Positions 20,784-21,519 of a stretch of DNA of 21,519 nt are shown here, piece by piece (position 1 is the first letter of the stretch; the number at the start of each line of letters is the position of its first letter). The stretch comes from DATBED01 sp036276195 (GTDB lineage: Bacteria; Patescibacteriota; Saccharimonadia; Saccharimonadales; UBA4665). The stretch lies in assembly GCA_036276195.1 (NCBI GenBank), contig DATBED010000047.1, positions 1-21,519 on the forward strand, read 5' to 3'. Position numbers and translations under genes: made by a program. The notes under the pieces were generated by a model. That model saw only the letters and a program-made list of their open reading frames with translations. It ran no database searches and was not told the DNA's origin.

Positions 20784-21491
20784 GTGACGAAGAATACCAA
20801 CAATCGTTCATTGAGTAGTTCAGATTACTTCTTTACGGCTTTGATCGCTCTTGTTGCGGCTGTAGTTGCTTATTTGATCTTTGGAATTCTAATTTATTTT
20901 GTACCCGGCCTAACCAGCAGTCAAACCATCGGTTGGTTCAACGAGATTAATCCATTGGGTATTATGCTGGATTGGCTCGCCTTTATCGCTACATATGTTA
21001 TTGTGTTTCGAGCCTGCCTTGGCAAACTAAGACGTACTCCCCGGCTAAAGAGCTCGAGAGATGGTCAACAGGCTGCCTTTAGCAAATTATCAGTTCCTCG
21101 TCTTTTGATTGCCTGTGCGTTCGGTTTGTCTATTGCCTTTGCTAGCCAGATAATATCGACCAATACAACCACCTATCAACAGATAAATTGTAATAATCAG
21201 ACGCAGGCAATAACTTCATATAATTCATGCCTTCTTTCTGGAGTGGAAGCACCAACGACGGAAAAAGGGTTTCCTGTAAAATATATTTCCGTTATATCTG
21301 TAGCGAATAATTCACAGCTACAGATGGAAAGACAGTTTGACATTGCATCATTCTACATATGCAGTGTTATTTGGAGCGCCATTGCATATGTACTCATACG
21401 AATATTTTCCAGAAAGACCGCAAGCACAAAAATTAATTTCTCTGACACTTTAAGAAAGACCAAAAAAGTTCTAAAATACAAATTACTTTAG
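20784..21491 (+). CDS. Membrane protein of unknown function
   Basis: 235 residues from GTG 20784. About four membrane segments are visible: 14-39, 57-76, 104-123 and 189-207. The loop between the third and fourth (about 125-187) is Asn/Thr/Ser-rich with two cysteines (C135 and C148) that could form a disulfide if extracytoplasmic. The C-terminal tail is strongly basic. No family is recognised. The second half of the gene is more AT-rich than most of the window. The final 28 bases of the window after the stop hold nothing I can assign. Confidence 0.72.
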   Translation: MTKNTNNRSLSSSDYFFTALIALVAAVVAYLIFGILIYFVPGLTSSQTIGWFNEINPLGIMLDWLAFIATYVIVFRACLGKLRRTPRLKSSRDGQQAAFSKLSVPRLLIACAFGLSIAFASQIISTNTTTYQQINCNNQTQAITSYNSCLLSGVEAPTTEKGFPVKYISVISVANNSQLQMERQFDIASFYICSVIWSAIAYVLIRIFSRKTASTKINFSDTLRKTKKVLKYKLL

Positions 21492-21519
21492 TCAAATAAC
21501 AGATACAAGAAACCATGGT

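Noticed and set aside
1..21519. CRISPR array, insertion sequence, transposase, rRNA, tmRNA or replication origin
   Set aside because: No regularly spaced repeats, transposase motifs, rRNA-like conserved stretches or DnaA-box clusters were seen.
1..21519. UGA recoded as Gly, as in some CPR lineages
   Set aside because: TGA ends the serine hydrolase and ymdB frames at family-typical lengths, and no gene needs readthrough of TGA.

Overview
The window looks like a chromosomal segment of a small-genome bacterium of the Patescibacteria (CPR) radiation, most likely a Saccharibacteria (TM7)-like organism. This is inferred from gene content and architecture: tight packing with 4-nt gene overlaps, a type IV pilus pilB-pilC pair beside recA, a shortened TsaB, an RNase Y-YmdB pair, lamin-tail and PRC-barrel surface/accessory proteins, and many small unassigned membrane proteins. 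TGA is used as a stop (for example at 5407 and 12601), so the recoded UGA=Gly lineages of the CPR are excluded. No ribosomal RNA or marker phylogeny is available here, so the assignment is provisional.

Layout. 1-3018 (minus): pilC (cut by the window edge) and pilB, the inner-membrane platform and extension ATPase of a type IV pilus. 3223-7299 (plus): a compact run of recA, an unknown membrane-anchored protein, an RBBP9/YdeN-type serine hydrolase, a Nudix hydrolase, recX and a class I glutamine-amidotransferase-like hydrolase. recA and its modulator recX are thus in one likely operon. 7296-7814 (minus): a two-module PRC-barrel protein that meets the previous gene tail to tail. 7920-10147 (plus): a secreted, C-terminally anchored lamin-tail-domain protein whose 3' end is overlapped by tsaE, followed by tsaB (t6A tRNA modification). 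10309-12603: rny and ymdB. 12638-12814: two tandem tRNA-Pro genes (UGG, CGG).

12822-14204 (minus) is an accessory-looking patch: two AT-rich genes of unknown function immediately beside the tRNA-Pro pair, then a 51-residue charged protein with a strong Shine-Dalgarno. 14290-16724: a polyprenol/phytol-kinase-like membrane protein converging with a P1B-type ATPase homologue whose catalytic motifs are degenerate (phosphorylated Asp replaced by Asn, GDG changed to GGG, CPC-type motif lost). 16805-18948: a zinc-less quinone-oxidoreductase-like enzyme and a MarP-like CvpA-trypsin membrane protease. 19006-19083 (minus): tRNA-His. 19127-20704 (minus): an 8-TM unknown membrane protein and a histidine phosphatase. 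20784-21491 (plus): another unknown membrane protein.

Regulatory signals. Several genes that head transcription units have a -10-like hexamer only 6-9 nt before the start codon and no Shine-Dalgarno, which suggests leaderless transcripts. rny, recA and the 51-residue gene instead carry clear Shine-Dalgarno sequences. Perfect dyads sit at several of these promoters (7833-7857, 16725-16746, 20058-20071, 20748-20757, 13984-13995). No CRISPR array, insertion sequence, integrase, rRNA or plasmid origin was seen. No stretch above about 300 bases lacks a gene.
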